Positions 13,338-14,523 of a stretch of DNA of 14,523 bases are shown in pieces. Position 1 is the stretch's first letter. Every line of letters begins with the position of its first letter. Under the pieces are notes generated by a model. That model made no database searches. It was not told the DNA's origin and worked only from the letters and a program-made list of their open reading frames with translations. Both the position numbers and the translations under genes were made by a program. The DNA is from Gallionella sp. (GTDB lineage Bacteria > Pseudomonadota > Gammaproteobacteria > Burkholderiales > Gallionellaceae): contig JANLID010000218.1 of NCBI GenBank assembly GCA_024654105.1, positions 1-14,523 on the forward strand, given 5' to 3'.

Positions 13338-13775
13338 TCAGTAACGAGACACGCGGTCGTTTTCGATACGGACTCGGTCTCCGACGCGCAACTCGATAAT
13401 GCTTTGCTGCGTCACGGTTTGAAACCTCCCGTTATCAAGCCGAACCCGAATATGATAGGCGTCTTGCTGCTTACTGCTTTTTTCTATCTGATGACCCGCT
13501 ACGGCGCCACCTACCACACCGGCAACGGTCGCAACATCCTGGCCGGTGCCGCCGCCGACTTGATGCCCGAGCACTCCGCCTACGATGCCACCGATGACGG
13601 CGCCAGCACCTATGTCGCTGCTTCCACGAGCTGTCTCAATCGCATCAATCACACCATAAGCAGCGCCGGAATAGGATGGCGAAGATGACGCGGAGCGGGA
13701 ATCGGTATTCGCGCAACCACTCATCAGGACTGCTACGGCAAGAAAAGTTGCGATAACTGTTTTGGCTGTTTTCAT
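13338..13775 (-). CDS. Glycine-zipper 2TM (SlyB/17-kDa antigen-like) lipoprotein
   Basis: Predicted 145-residue protein. The signal sequence ends in a lipobox (LMSGC, lipidated Cys 21), followed by a Ser-rich linker. Residues about 53-97 form a glycine zipper (IGAGAVIGGIVGGVLGHQVG and VAGVVGGAVAGHQIE). A small beta-rich C-terminus follows (HIRVRLDNGRFQTVTQ, LRVGDRVRIENDRVSRY). This is the layout of SlyB/PcpY-type outer-membrane lipoproteins linked to envelope stress and PhoPQ-type responses. The Shine-Dalgarno AGGGGG lies 6 nt before the ATG. It lies 85 nt upstream of the OmpA-family gene on the same strand and may be co-transcribed. Confidence 0.92.
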   Translation of the reverse strand: MKTAKTVIATFLAVAVLMSGCANTDSRSASSSPSYSGAAYGVIDAIETARGSSDIGAGAVIGGIVGGVLGHQVGGGTGQDVATVAGVVGGAVAGHQIEKSSKQQDAYHIRVRLDNGRFQTVTQQSIIELRVGDRVRIENDRVSRY

Positions 13776-13839
13776 AAATCCCCCTAAATTGATGGTCGAA
13801 GACTAGCCGCAAAAAAATATGCAGTCTGTGCGGTGTCGT

Positions 13840-13924
13840 ACATAAGGGTAAAGCGCAGCGTTTCCACCAACGGGTTATCTCGGCGGATTGGTGGATACAC
13901 GCTACGCGTTTTATCCACCCTACA
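13840..13924. repeat. Palindromic repeat family, copy 3 (left end degraded)
   Basis: The right half is intact (GGTGGATACACGCT ... TATCCACCCTACA), but the left end has lost most of its GTAGGGTGGAA terminus. The long central spacer is like that of copy 1, and the same GGTTCCGGCT ... CCGGCTTAGG tail follows (to 13953). Copies 1 and 3 are therefore closer to each other than to copies 2 and 4. Confidence 0.8.
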
Positions 13925-14000
13925 TCTTTTGGTTCCGGCTCGTCCGGCTTAGGATGAATGACCCTCAGCTTGGCACACTTCAATCACTTCGGGTTGAATT

Positions 14001-14130
14001 CCCCGCTGCTTGCGGCGTAGTATTTTTCGTAGGGTGGATTAAGCGCGTAGCGCGAATCCACCGAAACAGACGGTGGATACACGCCTTCGGCGTTTTATCC
14101 ACCCTACCCAATACCCCGCCGCTTGCGGCG
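14001..14130. repeat. 17-bp direct repeats flanking palindromic repeat copy 4
   Basis: CCCCGCTGCTTGCGGCG (14001-14017) and CCCCGCCGCTTGCGGCG (14114-14130) match at 16 of 17 positions and bracket the repeat at 14029-14107. They are too long for a normal target-site duplication of a small element. They may be another interspersed palindrome split or duplicated around the insertion. Confidence 0.65.
14029..14107. repeat. Palindromic repeat family, copy 4 (variant)
   Basis: 79 bp with the same inverted ends (GTAGGGTGGAT ... ATCCACCCTAC) but a different left loop (TAAGCGCGTAGCGCGAATCCACC) and spacer (GAAACAGAC). It is about 100 bp from copy 3, so it may have arrived on its own. Confidence 0.85.
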
Positions 14131-14145
14131 GGGTGGTTTATTATT
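14114..14145 (+). terminator. GC-rich hairpin with short T-rich tail, terminator-like
   Basis: A 9-bp perfect stem (14114-14122 with 14125-14133) is followed by TGGTTTATTATT. It resembles a weak intrinsic terminator, but no plus-strand gene lies upstream. It may be a palindromic repeat instead, and would mainly shield the OsmB-like gene from read-through. Confidence 0.35.
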
Positions 14146-14275
14146 GGAGCCCCGCTTTGTTGCGTCGCATCCATCTGTGCTCTAGCGCACAGAAATCGTC
14201 TTAAGAAAGGTAGAGCATTGGTACTGCGGTATAGTACTCTTGTGTGATCGGATATTTAACGTGGAGGAATATGAA

Positions 14276-14491
14276 ATGAACAAGATACAAAAATTTGCAG
14301 TGAATATGGCAACGATGACCTTGCTGGTCGGCTTGGTGGGTTGCGCCGGAATGTCGGCGCAGGATAAAAGCACCGCGATTGGTGCTGGTGTCGGCGCTGT
14401 GGGCGGCTCCATACTGACTGGCGGCAGCGCCGTCGGCACGGTGGGTGGCGCGGCGGTCGGCGGTGTCATTGGCCACGAAATCAAAAAATAA
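14276..14491 (+). CDS. OsmB-like glycine-zipper lipoprotein
   Basis: Predicted 71-residue protein. The signal sequence ends in a lipobox (GLVGC, Cys at about 22). The mature part is a short polar stretch (AGMSAQDKST) and then a glycine zipper (AIGAGVGAVGGS, VGTVGGAAVGGVIGHEI) ending in Lys-Lys. Length and layout match OsmB/YmgG-type outer-membrane lipoproteins induced by osmotic or envelope stress. The start was chosen at 14276 because GGAGG (14262-14266) lies 9 nt before it; an upstream in-frame ATG at 14240 has no such site. It runs opposite to the other envelope genes beside it. Confidence 0.9.
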   Translation: MNKIQKFAVNMATMTLLVGLVGCAGMSAQDKSTAIGAGVGAVGGSILTGGSAVGTVGGAAVGGVIGHEIKK

Positions 14492-14523
14492 CATCGCAGT
14501 CATCTATGCAACAGTCGCGGGGG

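Larger units (their letters stand above)
13776..14275. other. Repeat-rich divergent intergenic region (500 nt)
   Basis: This separates the minus-strand glycine-zipper gene from the plus-strand OsmB-like gene. It holds two palindromic repeat copies, two direct copies of a 17-mer and a GC-rich hairpin. Several open frames cross it, but they are made of repeat sequence and have no ribosome binding site. Promoters for both flanking genes should be here, but I see no convincing -35/-10 pair. Confidence 0.7.

Noticed and set aside
13888..14247. Open frame of 119 codons across the 3' intergenic region
   Set aside because: It is made largely of palindromic repeat sequence, has no ribosome binding site, and its product is the usual translation of this repeat family.

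Overview
The window looks like a piece of a betaproteobacterial chromosome. A Nitrosomonadales or Gallionellaceae-like bacterium is my best guess. The reasons are the OmpA-type protein with a Cys-containing N-terminal segment, the BON, glycine-zipper and LapA-type envelope genes, strong AGGAG ribosome binding sites, and many short palindromic repeats between genes. The taxonomic placement is inference. There are no rRNA, tRNA, CRISPR or transposase genes.

Region 1 (about 1-4624, plus strand) is the most striking part. Four consecutive genes start with nearly the same receiver (REC) domain, and each carries a different output: an MgtE-type magnesium channel membrane domain (112-1245), an HD-GYP c-di-GMP phosphodiesterase (1380-2486), a GGDEF diguanylate cyclase with an I-site (2483-3436) and a class III adenylate cyclase (3497-4624). 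All four RECs keep the acidic pair, the phospho-acceptor Asp, the Thr and the Lys. One upstream kinase could therefore in principle address c-di-GMP synthesis, c-di-GMP breakdown, cAMP synthesis and Mg2+ transport together. No histidine kinase is visible in the window. The REC-MgtE fusion is the strongest candidate for something undescribed.

Region 2 (4681-8447) holds an AI-2E/PerM-family membrane protein on the minus strand. It is followed on the plus strand by a predicted lipoprotein with two phospholipase D (HKD) motifs and a secreted protein I do not recognise. A palindromic repeat lies directly before the PLD gene.

Region 3 (8548-10661, minus strand) is a close gene pair: a periplasmic SUMF1-fold protein with six AKQVKA repeats in its linker, then a probable outer-membrane beta-barrel protein.

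Region 4 (10768-14491) is a set of small envelope and stress-type genes, all minus strand except the last. They are a LapA-domain protein, a coiled-coil protein, two BON lipoproteins, an OmpA-family protein, a glycine-zipper lipoprotein and, facing the other way, an OsmB-like glycine-zipper lipoprotein. Four copies of one palindromic repeat family (around 5945, 11052, 13840 and 14029) punctuate regions 2 and 4.
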